The notes: generated by a model not told the origin, from the letters alone. 64,000 nucleotides of DNA from Maribacter algicola (GCF_003933245.1 NZ_QUSX01000001.1:1240001-1304000), one strand, 5' to 3'. Positions 8,282 through 17,489 are shown, counted from the first letter of the stretch. Made by a program: numbers and translations.

Positions 8282-8965
8282 ATGCAAAGTACCGCCGTTC
8301 TTATTTTCGCGAACTCTTCCCAGGAAGAAAAGCGATACAAACCCCTTCAAAGGGGCGAGGTACTGTTCGATTCCTTGACCAATACAGTAATCCGGAAGGT
8401 CAAGCAATCAAAATTGACCTACTTCCATATATCCGAAAAACATCAAAAAGGTACTTCCTTTGGGGAACGATTTTCCAATGCGGTGCAAAGTGTCTTTGAC
8501 AAAGGGTTTGACAACGTAATTACTGTCGGAAACGACACTCCCCATCTTCAAACGGCACACATTACGACCGCCGCAAAGGCCCTGGCCGATGGCAAGACCG
8601 TAATTGGTCCTTCCTTGGACGGCGGTTTCTATCTAATGGGCATCCATAAGGCCGATTTTAACAGGGAGAACTTCCAGAATTTGCCATGGCAAAAATTCAA
8701 CCTGTTGAAATCGTTATTGGACAACCTTCAAGAAAATTCCTTTCCCATTGTTCAATTACCGACTTTTAGGGACATCGATTCCATTAAGGATATTCTTTCC
8801 TTGGTCAACCATATAAGGTCAATCTCCGTTTCGATACAAAGACTTTTTGCCCTTTGCCTTTGGACCAAACAACAATTTTTCCTTCTAGAGGAAAATTTAT
8901 ATACATCCATTTTACTCCAAAATCCCTATAACAAAGGGTCCCCAGTGTTAGTACATATCCAGTAA
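8282..8965 (+). CDS. DUF2064 / TIGR04282-like transferase of arsenosugar locus
   Basis: 227 residues related to the GT-A fold DUF2064 family (named 'rSAM/selenodomain-associated transferase 1', later linked to arsenosugar biosynthesis). Visible motifs are GNDTPHL, the metal/nucleotide-binding aspartate motif (usual form GxDxP), and GPSLDGGFYLMG, the family DGG signature. The C-terminal 40 residues (from about 187) are extra and rather hydrophobic compared with the usual core of about 200 residues. Expected to be cytoplasmic and to transfer a sugar or nucleotidyl group onto an arsenic-containing intermediate; the actual donor and acceptor are unknown. It is the first gene of a plus-strand series that continues into susC 60 bases downstream. 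Confidence 0.78.
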   Translation: MQSTAVLIFANSSQEEKRYKPLQRGEVLFDSLTNTVIRKVKQSKLTYFHISEKHQKGTSFGERFSNAVQSVFDKGFDNVITVGNDTPHLQTAHITTAAKALADGKTVIGPSLDGGFYLMGIHKADFNRENFQNLPWQKFNLLKSLLDNLQENSFPIVQLPTFRDIDSIKDILSLVNHIRSISVSIQRLFALCLWTKQQFFLLEENLYTSILLQNPYNKGSPVLVHIQ

Positions 8966-9025
8966 TATGTCCACGTAGGATTTTAACGCCTTCGTGTAAA
9001 GTTGAACTAACACCACCAAAAAAAC

Positions 9026-12000
9026 ATGAAATATGTATTGTGGGTCGTGCTATTTTTCATGACCACCATCAATTTTGCCCAAGAGAGCATATCGGGCACC
9101 GTATCCGATGTGTCAGGAGCAGCCCTTCCTTATGTGAACGTACTTGTATCGGGCACTAATAAGGGAACCATAACAAATGAAGAAGGCGCATACCGAATAA
9201 CCGTAACAGAAGGAAGCGGTAGTTTGAAGTTTTCCGCCATTGGATACGAGACCCAAATAATCCCTATTGATGTTACATCCGTTCTAAACATTGTGCTAAA
9301 AGAAGCATCGGAACAATTGGACGAAGTAGTATTGACGGCCCTCGGTTTAAAAAGGGAAACCAAAGAGCTGGGCTACGTGGTACAAAGTTTAGACGCGGAA
9401 GGGGTTGCGGAAGTAAAGGCAGTAAATTTTTTGGATAATCTCGCCGGAAAACTTGCCGGCGTAACCATAAGCCAAGGACCAACGGGAGTTGGATCGACCT
9501 CGAAAGTAACGATCAGGGGGGAAGCCTCGTTCTCCAACAACAATCCTTTATTTATCGTTGACGGAGTTCCCATTAACAATAATTCGGTCTTTAATTTCAC
9601 CAACGAAGCCGCCGCCGGTTTCCAGGAAATAGATTTTGGAAACGGGGCCATGGAGGTAAATCCAGATGATATTGCAGAAGTTTCCGTACTAAAAGGTCCC
9701 AGCGCAGCTGCCCTATATGGGACCAGAGCTTCAAACGGTGTTATAGTTATCGAGACCAAAAGCGGTAGAAACTCCAAAGGGATAGGGATAAATTACAACA
9801 CGAGTTTCTTTGTGGATACGGCATTTCAGTTACCCGATTTCCAAAACGAATATGGCCAAGGCCAATCTGGAGTCTTTGAATTTGTTGATGGTCTTGGAGG
9901 CGGTATCAGTGACAACATTACCTACAGCTGGGGACCAAGATTGGATGTGGGCAATTTAATCGCCCAGTTTGATAGTCCCGTAAACCTGCCGGATGGTAGC
10001 GTAGTCAGAGGGGGTGATACCGCACTCTACAATGGATTGCCCATTACACCAACGCCTTTTGTTTCACATCCAGAAAATCTAAAGGATTTTTATAGAACAG
10101 GGACCACGTTAATCAATAACATTGCCATTGGAGCTTCTTTTGAAAAAGGGGATTACCGACTTTCCGTTACCGACTTACGTAGTGAATCCATTATTCCTGG
10201 CGTGAATTTGGACAGGCAGACCATAAGTACCCGATTGGGCTTTAGACCTACTGAGAAACTAAAAATCAACACGACCATCAATTATGTGAATTCAAAGAGC
10301 GATAATCGTCCGTCCAACGGTTATGGCTCTGAAAATGTAAATTATTCCTTGGTGGGATGGGGCCCTAGGTCCCTAAATATGGAAAGTTTGCGGGATTATT
10401 GGCAACCTGGTTTGGAGGGTGTACAACAGTACTCTTTTAACTACACCTTCTTTGACAACCCGTTTTTTATTATGTACGAAAATAGAAACTCCTTTAACAG
10501 GGACCGTATTTTCGGGAATGTTTCTGCAAGTTATGATATCACGGAGCATTTGACGGCATCGGTACGGTCTGGAATGGATTATTCAAGTGAACTGAGACAA
10601 TTGAGACGCGCCTTTAGTTCCAATAGGTTTCAAAATGGCGGGTATGCGGAGCACGACGTATTTTACAGGGAGGTAAATACGGACTTTCTTTTGAACTATA
10701 CCAATCGGTTCAATAAATGGGCCTTGGATGCCAGTGTAGGTGGAAACCGGCTGGACCAAAAAGCTTTTACCTCACAATCCCAAGCTACCAGTTTGGCGCA
10801 ACCCGGTATCTTTAGATTGTCCAACGCAGCTTCGCCAGTTGAAGTCTTTGAGTTTGAATCCAACAAACGCATCAATAGTTTTTACGGACTGGTAAAATTG
10901 GGGTACGCCGACTTTCTATTTTTGGACGTTACCGGAAGAAACGACTGGTCAAGTGCCCTGGCAACGCCTATTTCTGTGGATAATACCTCGTTCTTTTACC
11001 CATCCGTATCCACAAGTTTTGTCCTTTCCGAAGTGGTGCAACTTCCAGCCGCAGTATCCTTTGCAAAACTGCGGGCCAGTTGGGCGCAAGTGGGGAACGA
11101 TACCAATCCCTATCAAACCACAAGCTCCTTTATAGCCCGTACGCCTTTTAACGGTCAGCCCACATTTAGCGATCAGAATACGATCGCAAACCCAAACCTG
11201 AGACCAGAACGCACTTCCTCCATTGAAGTTGGAGCGGATGTACGTTTTTTTGGCGATCAGTTTAGTTTTGATATATCCTATTACAATGCCCTCACAAAGG
11301 ACCAGATCATTTCGTTGCCTATTGGCATCTCTTCCGGGTACACCCAACAGGTGGTAAATGCGGGTAGTGTACGATCCAGAGGTGTCGAAATTATTGCAGG
11401 AATTTCTCCTGTATTATCAGAAAATTTCAGGTGGAACAGTACCTTGAATTTCAGTACAAACCGCGCCATCGTAGAGGACTTGCCCCAAGAAGATGGGCGA
11501 TTGACATTGGCCTATTCCAGAATCTATGATAGTCAAAACCAAACGGTATTTTTTCAGGTAGAGGAAGGAGGGCGCGTTGGCGATCTCTATGGCACAGGGT
11601 ATCTAAAAAATGACAATGGCGACTTTATACTTACCAACGAGGGCCGATACATTCCAGATAACGAACTAAGGAAATTAGGCAATTACAATCCAGATTTCAC
11701 GCTAGGGTTTAACAATCAATTCCATTACAAAAATTGGAACCTAGGTTTTCTACTCGACTGGCGCCAGGGCGGGATTATTGTTTCAAGGACGAGGGCCCTA
11801 GGAAATGTGGGAGGTCAATTGGCAGAGACTTCCTTTCGCCCGGAGGAAGGAATCGTTCCCCAAGGTGTCGTAAATATTGGAACGGATGAAAACCCTGTCT
11901 ATGAACCCAATACGGTAGCCGTTTCGGCTGAGAGTTATTATCGACAATTTTATGACCGAAACCACGAGGAAAACAATACCTATGACGCCTCTTTTCTAAA

Positions 12001-12229
12001 ATTAAGGCAGTTTTCCTTAGGCTATACATTTACCGACCTTTCCCTTTTTAACCAAAACGCGACCTTAAACCTGTCCCTGATCGGAAGAAACCTTTTTGCC
12101 CTAACGGAGAATCCGCATTTTGACCCCGAACAATTGGCGGTTCAGGGGCAGGGATTTATAAGTGGTGTCGAGGATATGTCCTATGCCACAACAAGAAGTA
12201 TTGGAATTAAAGCCGGATTTAATTTTTAA
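9026..12229 (+). CDS. SusC/RagA family TonB-linked outer membrane protein
   Basis: 1067 residues: signal peptide (1-19, ending AQ), carboxypeptidase-regulatory-like domain (about 22-95), TonB plug (about 105-240, with VTIRGEASF, LFIVDGVPINN and YGTRASNGVIVIETK), then a 22-strand-type beta barrel ending in a terminal aromatic (GFNF). This is the complete architecture of a SusC importer, which takes up large or scarce solutes with TonB energy in concert with a SusD lipoprotein. Its partner susD follows directly. Placement inside the arsS cassette, and not beside glycoside hydrolases, suggests that the ligand is an organoarsenical or related metabolite instead of a polysaccharide; that is inference. 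Confidence 0.93.
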   Translation: MKYVLWVVLFFMTTINFAQESISGTVSDVSGAALPYVNVLVSGTNKGTITNEEGAYRITVTEGSGSLKFSAIGYETQIIPIDVTSVLNIVLKEASEQLDEVVLTALGLKRETKELGYVVQSLDAEGVAEVKAVNFLDNLAGKLAGVTISQGPTGVGSTSKVTIRGEASFSNNNPLFIVDGVPINNNSVFNFTNEAAAGFQEIDFGNGAMEVNPDDIAEVSVLKGPSAAALYGTRASNGVIVIETKSGRNSKGIGINYNTSFFVDTAFQLPDFQNEYGQGQSGVFEFVDGLGGGISDNITYSWGPRLDVGNLIAQFDSPVNLPDGSVVRGGDTALYNGLPITPTPFVSHPENLKDFYRTGTTLINNIAIGASFEKGDYRLSVTDLRSESIIPGVNLDRQTISTRLGFRPTEKLKINTTINYVNSKSDNRPSNGYGSENVNYSLVGWGPRSLNMESLRDYWQPGLEGVQQYSFNYTFFDNPFFIMYENRNSFNRDRIFGNVSASYDITEHLTASVRSGMDYSSELRQLRRAFSSNRFQNGGYAEHDVFYREVNTDFLLNYTNRFNKWALDASVGGNRLDQKAFTSQSQATSLAQPGIFRLSNAASPVEVFEFESNKRINSFYGLVKLGYADFLFLDVTGRNDWSSALATPISVDNTSFFYPSVSTSFVLSEVVQLPAAVSFAKLRASWAQVGNDTNPYQTTSSFIARTPFNGQPTFSDQNTIANPNLRPERTSSIEVGADVRFFGDQFSFDISYYNALTKDQIISLPIGISSGYTQQVVNAGSVRSRGVEIIAGISPVLSENFRWNSTLNFSTNRAIVEDLPQEDGRLTLAYSRIYDSQNQTVFFQVEEGGRVGDLYGTGYLKNDNGDFILTNEGRYIPDNELRKLGNYNPDFTLGFNNQFHYKNWNLGFLLDWRQGGIIVSRTRALGNVGGQLAETSFRPEEGIVPQGVVNIGTDENPVYEPNTVAVSAESYYRQFYDRNHEENNTYDASFLKLRQFSLGYTFTDLSLFNQNATLNLSLIGRNLFALTENPHFDPEQLAVQGQGFISGVEDMSYATTRSIGIKAGFNF

Positions 12230-12239
12230 GAATAAGAAA

Positions 12240-13811
12240 ATGAAGTTTATATATAAAACAGTTGTAAATGGTATTCTTAGCTGCCACTCCGTGCTTTTAG
12301 AAACATGGTCTATGAGCAAGTGTATCTTTACTGTCGGTTCGAGCAGAATCCAGAACAATTGGATAAAATCAAAATTGAGCTTGATAGGTGTATTTGTACT
12401 TGTACTTTTGGGTACCACATCCTGTACCCAGGATTTTGAGGATATAAATACGAATCCAAATGCGCCCGTAAATGTACAGCCCAATCTGCTCTTGAGGCAG
12501 GTAATTTATGATTACGGGGAGCAAATGTCCTACGAAGGGTTTACGGCAGGCAATCTTTTGGGGCAGTATACCACGGCTTTGGATTTTAACCTTTTTGATA
12601 GGCATAATTTAAAATCGCCCCAACTTGGAGGAAATCCCTGGCCCATATTCTATCAGAATCTTAGGGATAATGAACTGATCTTAAATCTATCCCTTGAAAA
12701 TCCTTCCTTTAGGGTTTATGAAGGGCCAGCACGTATCATGAAGGCCTATATGGCCGCTGCCCTGACAGATCTTTTTGGGGATGTCCCCTATTCCGAAGCT
12801 TTTAGGGGAAATCAAGGTCCCGTCACGCCCGTCTACGATGCCCAGGAAGATATTTATATGGGTGAAAACGGAATATTCGATAATCTAACCAAGGGTATAG
12901 CGGCTATCCAGTCATATGATGGCAATATCGCTTTAGAAGGCGATATCCTGTTCAACGGAGATTTGCAGGGCTGGGTACGCTTTGCCAACTCCCTTAGGAT
13001 AAAATATCTAATGCGGGTATCCTCAAAAATGGACGTTTCCGCAGAATTACAATCTATTTACAATGCTGATACCTTCATAAAAGAAAACGGCCAAAATGCC
13101 ATTTTTAACTTTACCGATGGGGAACCCAACAATTTTAGGTTGGCAAGATTGCGAATAGGTGACTTCAACAATTTTGTCATGTCTGAAACCATGGAGGAAA
13201 TCCTTGTCGATCTAGATGATGCCCGTATATCGAGGTTGTTCAGACCCTTTGCCAATAGTGAAACTGGTGATGAATATAATGGTCTATTGAACGGTATCGA
13301 TGCATCCTCCACTACGGTTACCTTGGCCGATTACTCTTTGGCGGGCACCATATTCCGGGAAAATACAGGCTTATTGGATACCAATTTTATGACCAGTATG
13401 GAAACGTATTTCCTATTGGCGGAAGCGGCACAAAGGGGCTTAATTTCTGCCGATGCCCAAAACTTGTATGAAATTGGTGTGACCCAAGCCTTCGACTATT
13501 GGCAGGTGGACTTGCCAAGCGATTATCTTTCGGGAACCGGGGCAATGGAAAATGGCGACCCTTTGGAAAATATTATCACCCAAAAATGGATCGCCAATAT
13601 GATCAATGGTTATGAGGGTTGGGTCGAATATAGAAGAACCGGTTTTCCCCAACTCAAAACGATATCGGCCAGTCTAAACGATGACCTAATTCCTGTAAGA
13701 ATGCCCTACCCGGCGGAGGAAGAAGCGTTGAACAACCAAAATTATACCACGGCCGCCAACAACACGGATGGCAATAGTATCAATGTAAATGTGTGGTGGG
13801 ACCAAGAATAA
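12240..13811 (+). CDS. SusD/RagB-like outer membrane lipoprotein
   Basis: About 523 residues from the ATG at 12240. The mature part begins at Cys62 (codon 12423-12425) after the lipobox LGTTSC, and continues with SusD-like helices (LRQVIYDYGEQMSYEGF, LTDLFGDVPYSEAFRG, YFLLAEAAQRGLI), typical of the SusD-like_2 type. It caps the SusC barrel outside the cell and binds ligand. The start is uncertain. The frame is open from 12162, inside susC; ATG 12240 gives an abnormally long 47-residue leader before the hydrophobic core; ATG 12312 or TTG 12375 would give more normal signal peptides. The leader looks non-coding, as if DNA had been inserted in the signal sequence. Confidence 0.85.
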   Translation: MKFIYKTVVNGILSCHSVLLETWSMSKCIFTVGSSRIQNNWIKSKLSLIGVFVLVLLGTTSCTQDFEDINTNPNAPVNVQPNLLLRQVIYDYGEQMSYEGFTAGNLLGQYTTALDFNLFDRHNLKSPQLGGNPWPIFYQNLRDNELILNLSLENPSFRVYEGPARIMKAYMAAALTDLFGDVPYSEAFRGNQGPVTPVYDAQEDIYMGENGIFDNLTKGIAAIQSYDGNIALEGDILFNGDLQGWVRFANSLRIKYLMRVSSKMDVSAELQSIYNADTFIKENGQNAIFNFTDGEPNNFRLARLRIGDFNNFVMSETMEEILVDLDDARISRLFRPFANSETGDEYNGLLNGIDASSTTVTLADYSLAGTIFRENTGLLDTNFMTSMETYFLLAEAAQRGLISADAQNLYEIGVTQAFDYWQVDLPSDYLSGTGAMENGDPLENIITQKWIANMINGYEGWVEYRRTGFPQLKTISASLNDDLIPVRMPYPAEEEALNNQNYTTAANNTDGNSINVNVWWDQE

Positions 13812-13817
13812 TCTAAA

Positions 13818-15158
13818 ATGAGCGACCTAGTATTTTGGCAGTGGGGATTGATTCTAGTATCTAGTTTGGTACTGTTTCTTCTTTCCCCATACGCAAAAGA
13901 TACCAATCAGTTTTTTAATGCGGTTCAAAAAAGGGGCACGCCCAATACCTTTGTCCTTATGGGCAGTTTGATTATCTCATGGATTTTTGCCAAAAGCATA
14001 ACCAATGCCGCCAACCTAGGTTTGGAATTTGGTATCGTTGGTGGGATTGCCTATGCGGGTTACTATGTGTCCTTTGCCGTTGCGGGTTTCATTATATACC
14101 AAATGAGGGTAAAAGCAAAATATACCAGTATCCATCATTTCTTGACCTCCAAGTTTGGAAAAAGAGCGGTTTCCCTGTTTTCTATGTTGATTGCCATTCG
14201 ATTGTTCAATGAAGTTTGGAGCAATACCATGGTCATTGGGTCCTATTTTGGGGAAGCTGGGTCGAGTCCGTATTACTGGAGTATCCTGATTTTTACCTTG
14301 CTAACATTGGCCTATGTTATCAAGGGCGGCATGAGCAGTTCCATTTTTACCGATGTCGTACAAATGGCCTTGTTCACCCTATTACTAGTGATAATACTTC
14401 TTACCATATACGGACCTAAGACCGATTTTATGGTAAAGGACACGGTCAGTTCAGGTATATGGTCCTTTGAAACGGGACTAAACCTATTGTTCGCCGCGAT
14501 AATTCAATCCTTTAGTTATCCCTTTCACGACCCGGTTCTAACGGACAGGGGGTTCATCAGCAGCCCTAAGGTGACTTTAAAAAGTTTTCTAGGAGCCAGT
14601 TTTCTTGGTGCCCTATGCATAGTCCTTTTTAGTTTTATAGGGATATATGCGCAGTCCGAAGGCTTAGCTGGACAGGCCGCTGTAGAAGTGGGAAAGGCAT
14701 TTGGTATCATAGTCCTACTTATCATAAATTTCATCATGATTACCTCGGCCGCCTCCACTTTGGATTCCACATTCTCCTCCTTCTCTAAATTAATAGCGAT
14801 CGATTTGAAATTTGGCAACAGTTTGAGCATTGGAAGATGGTCCATGGTCCTTATTGCCATATTGGGAACGATTCCCGTTTTTTTGGATGCCGAAATTTTA
14901 TCGGCTACGACCATCAGCGGCACTATGGTCATTGGGCTTACGCCGATATTCATTTTTTGGAAAGGAAAGGCTCCTAAAATTAGTTTTCATCTGAGCGTTA
15001 TGTGCGGATTGTTCTTTGGCCTATTGCTTGTTTTTAAAAGCTTTCCGGAGCAATTAATATTTACAGAAGGAAAATATGCCGATTTGCTTTGGATCAACGT
15101 CTGGGGAATACTTTGTTGTACACTTTTATATTTTATACCTATATGGAGCAAAAAATAA
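13818..15158 (+). CDS. sodium:solute symporter family protein
   Basis: 446 residues, almost wholly hydrophobic, with about 12-13 predicted membrane spans and the long SSS-type helices (for example SLIISWIFAKSITNAANLGLEFG and FNEVWSNTMVIGSYFGEAG). The overall plan is that of the SSS/LeuT-fold Na+-coupled carriers such as PutP or PanF, though the family signatures are divergent. It starts six bases after the susD stop and its end overlaps the next gene by 16 bases, so it is firmly part of the arsenosugar operon. The simplest reading is that it carries across the inner membrane whatever SusCD brings into the periplasm. The substrate is unknown. Confidence 0.85.
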   Translation: MSDLVFWQWGLILVSSLVLFLLSPYAKDTNQFFNAVQKRGTPNTFVLMGSLIISWIFAKSITNAANLGLEFGIVGGIAYAGYYVSFAVAGFIIYQMRVKAKYTSIHHFLTSKFGKRAVSLFSMLIAIRLFNEVWSNTMVIGSYFGEAGSSPYYWSILIFTLLTLAYVIKGGMSSSIFTDVVQMALFTLLLVIILLTIYGPKTDFMVKDTVSSGIWSFETGLNLLFAAIIQSFSYPFHDPVLTDRGFISSPKVTLKSFLGASFLGALCIVLFSFIGIYAQSEGLAGQAAVEVGKAFGIIVLLIINFIMITSAASTLDSTFSSFSKLIAIDLKFGNSLSIGRWSMVLIAILGTIPVFLDAEILSATTISGTMVIGLTPIFIFWKGKAPKISFHLSVMCGLFFGLLLVFKSFPEQLIFTEGKYADLLWINVWGILCCTLLYFIPIWSKK

Positions 15159-16348
15159 AGGACTTAGGAACCAAGGAAGGTACATTGCTGCTTTTTGGTG
15201 GCGTCTATAGCAACCTACAGGCCATAGAAAAATTGATTTTACTAGCCAAGGAAGCGGGTATCCCCCCAGAAAACTGTATCTGTACAGGAGACATCACAGG
15301 ATACTGCGCCCAACCCGAAGAAACGATTCAAGCCTTTAAAAATTGGGGCGCATTGTCGATCGCTGGCAACGTAGAAATACAGCTTTCTAACGATAGTGAG
15401 GACTGCGGTTGCGATTTTAAGTCGGGCGGACGTTGTGATGGATTCTCAAAGATGTGGTTTCCCTATACAAAAATGAACCTATCGCAAGACTCCCTCGAAT
15501 GGATTTCGGCCCTGCCCGAGTACCTTAGTTTTACGTATGCGGGTAAAAAAGCGACCGTAGTTCATGGAAACTATGGCAATGTATCGGAATTCATATTTAA
15601 ATCCAATGCACAGGATAGTAAGGAAAGGTCTTTTCAAGCAACCAACAGTCAAGTAATTATTGCTGGACATTGCGGTTTACCATTTCATCAGAAAATAAAA
15701 GATAAACTCTGGATAAATCCTGGGGTCATTGGAATGCCCGCAAATGATGGAACCACTAGGGTATGGTATCTTCTTTTGGAACAATCTGATGGGGAAATCG
15801 TTTTTCACCACCGTAGCTTTGAATATGACCATAATAAGGCCCAACGAAGAATGCTGGACAATAATTTGCCAGAGGAGTATGCGGACACTCTAGTTTCGGG
15901 TATTTGGGACAATATGGAAATACTTCCTGAAGTGGAGAAAATGGGTCAAGGAATTCCCATAGGATTGGATACAACTATAAATCAGAACATAAAATCACAA
16001 ACAAATAAAACAATGGCAGATTCTTATTACGACCCCAAGGACTTGAGAAAGTTTGGTAAAATAACAGAATGGAGTGAGGAACTAGGTACCAAGTTCTTTG
16101 ACTATTACGGAAAAGTTTTTGAAGCCGGTGCCCTTACGGCGAGGGAAAAATCCCTTATCGCCCTAGCCGTTTCCCATGTAGTAAAATGCCCTTATTGTAT
16201 AGATGCCTATACCAAGGACGGATTACAAAAAGGGATAACCAAGGAGGAAATGATGGAGGCCGTGCACGTAGGTGCGGCCATTGAAAGTGGTGCCACCTTA
16301 GTCCACGGAGTACAAATGATGAACAAATACAACAAACTATCCATGTAA
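15143..16348 (+). CDS. metallophosphoesterase-like / AhpD-like peroxidase fusion protein
   Basis: The start chosen is the ATG at 15143, inside the symporter's last codons. Residues 1-285 resemble the calcineurin-like phosphoesterase fold, but several metal-ligand motifs are altered: GGVYSN (19-24) instead of D-x-H, GNVE (75-78) instead of GNHD, GHCG (175-178) instead of GHTH; GD (49-50) and HG (141-142) remain. A Cys-rich loop DCGC...C lies at 87-98. Residues 291-402 are a carboxymuconolactone decarboxylase/AhpD-like domain with CPYC (Cys349, Cys352), of the arsenosugar biosynthesis-associated peroxidase-like kind. These are normally two genes. Here the frame is continuous through an AT-rich linker that looks like an intergenic leader ending in ATG at 16013. 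Confidence 0.82.
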   Translation: MEQKIKDLGTKEGTLLLFGGVYSNLQAIEKLILLAKEAGIPPENCICTGDITGYCAQPEETIQAFKNWGALSIAGNVEIQLSNDSEDCGCDFKSGGRCDGFSKMWFPYTKMNLSQDSLEWISALPEYLSFTYAGKKATVVHGNYGNVSEFIFKSNAQDSKERSFQATNSQVIIAGHCGLPFHQKIKDKLWINPGVIGMPANDGTTRVWYLLLEQSDGEIVFHHRSFEYDHNKAQRRMLDNNLPEEYADTLVSGIWDNMEILPEVEKMGQGIPIGLDTTINQNIKSQTNKTMADSYYDPKDLRKFGKITEWSEELGTKFFDYYGKVFEAGALTAREKSLIALAVSHVVKCPYCIDAYTKDGLQKGITKEEMMEAVHVGAAIESGATLVHGVQMMNKYNKLSM

Positions 16349-16398
16349 AGGGCCGTAAATATCCCAAAAATGAAGTTTGATTTTTAAATACAGAAATT

Positions 16399-17454
16399 AT
16401 GGCAACAAAGTCGTTAAAGGCGCAAGGAGATGAATTGGCGGTTTCCAACAAACAATTGGAAATTCTGAACGGAGGTATTTTTGCCGATGGGGAACTCCCC
16501 TATTTTAAGGATAAGATCCATCAAATTGATCAGTTCCCGTTGCGCCCCAGGAAATTGGAAATACTGCAGATCAATGTAGGATATATGTGCAACCAGGTCT
16601 GTGAGCATTGCCATGTTGATGCCGGTCCGGACCGAAAGGAAATCATGACACGCGAAACCATGCAACTATGTCTGGAAGTCATTAGAAACACCGGCGCACA
16701 TACCTTGGATTTAACTGGTGGGGCCCCAGAAATGAACCCAGATTTCAGATGGTTTGTTGAAGAGGCAGCCAAAGCTGGTATACAGGATTTTATTGTCCGA
16801 TCCAATTTGACCATCATTAGGGCCAACAAGAAATACCATGATTTGCCGGATTTCTTCAAAAAACATAATGTACACGTAGTATCCTCAATGCCCCATTGGA
16901 CTCGGGGTAAAACGGATAAACAACGTGGGGATGGTGTTTTTGACAAATCCATTAAAGCGCTGCAGGAATTGAACGAGAGAGGTTATGGCATGCCGGGCAG
17001 CGATTTACGGTTGGACTTGGTCTATAACCCTTCTGGAGCCTATTTGCCTGGAGACCAGGGGGCTATGGAAAAAGACTTTAAAAAGGCCCTCAAGGAAGAT
17101 TTTGGTATCGAGTTCCATAATTTGTTCGCCATCACAAATTTGCCCATTGCCCGCTTTCTGGATTACTTGATAGCTTCTGAAAATTACGAAGACTATATGT
17201 ATGCACTTGTGGAGGCATATAATCCGGCAGCTGTTGCCAATGTGATGTGCAGGAATACCATTTCCGTGAGTTGGGATGGATGGCTATACGATTGCGATTT
17301 TAATCAAATGCTGGATTTAAAGGTCGCCAGTAAAATAAAACATATCAAGGATTACAACGAGGATATTCTAAACGATAGGAATATCATCATTTCCCAACAC
17401 TGTTATGGCTGTACGGCCGGTGCCGGCAGTAGTTGTCAGGGTACTGTGGCTTAA
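16399..17454 (+). CDS. arsS: arsenosugar biosynthesis radical SAM protein ArsS
   Basis: 351 residues. The radical SAM cluster motif CxxxCxxC is at Cys64, Cys68 and Cys71, followed by the TGGAPEMNP region for SAM binding. The C-terminal DUF3641 domain carries Cys335, Cys338 and Cys346 (CYGCTAGAGSSC), probably a second metal or auxiliary cluster site. This is the hallmark enzyme of the 'rSAM/selenodomain' family, shown in cyanobacteria to be needed for arsenosugars and thought to join a 5'-deoxyadenosyl group to a dimethylated arsenic species. It starts 50 bases after the fusion gene and ends at a strong terminator. All cysteines are encoded as Cys, with no in-frame TGA. No arsM methyltransferase neighbours it in this window. 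Confidence 0.92.
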   Translation: MATKSLKAQGDELAVSNKQLEILNGGIFADGELPYFKDKIHQIDQFPLRPRKLEILQINVGYMCNQVCEHCHVDAGPDRKEIMTRETMQLCLEVIRNTGAHTLDLTGGAPEMNPDFRWFVEEAAKAGIQDFIVRSNLTIIRANKKYHDLPDFFKKHNVHVVSSMPHWTRGKTDKQRGDGVFDKSIKALQELNERGYGMPGSDLRLDLVYNPSGAYLPGDQGAMEKDFKKALKEDFGIEFHNLFAITNLPIARFLDYLIASENYEDYMYALVEAYNPAAVANVMCRNTISVSWDGWLYDCDFNQMLDLKVASKIKHIKDYNEDILNDRNIIISQHCYGCTAGAGSSCQGTVA

Positions 17455-17464
17455 GCCTCCCCTA

Positions 17465-17489
17465 ACCCCTCCAAAGGAGGGGTATTTTT
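17465..17489 (+). terminator. terminator after arsS
   Basis: Stem CCCCTCC (17466-17472), loop AAA, GGAGGGG (17476-17482), then tattttta. It lies 11 bases after the arsS stop. The flanking cctcccctaacccctcc is similar to common flavobacterial REP-type sequences, so this may be a REP element serving as terminator. Confidence 0.75.

Noticed and set aside
12162-12239. SusD start at 12162 inside susC
   Set aside because: It would overlap susC by 68 bases and add residues with no signal-peptide character; the ATG at 12240 or later is more likely.
15089-15142. Earlier start of the fusion gene at 15089
   Set aside because: It lies well inside the symporter gene and adds a hydrophobic stretch that is the symporter sequence in another frame; the ATG at 15143 fits the overlap typical of the operon.
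16399-17454. Selenocysteine in ArsS or the AhpD-like domain ('rSAM/selenodomain' families can contain it)
   Set aside because: All candidate positions are encoded as TGT or TGC cysteine, and arsS ends in TAA; no in-frame TGA was seen.
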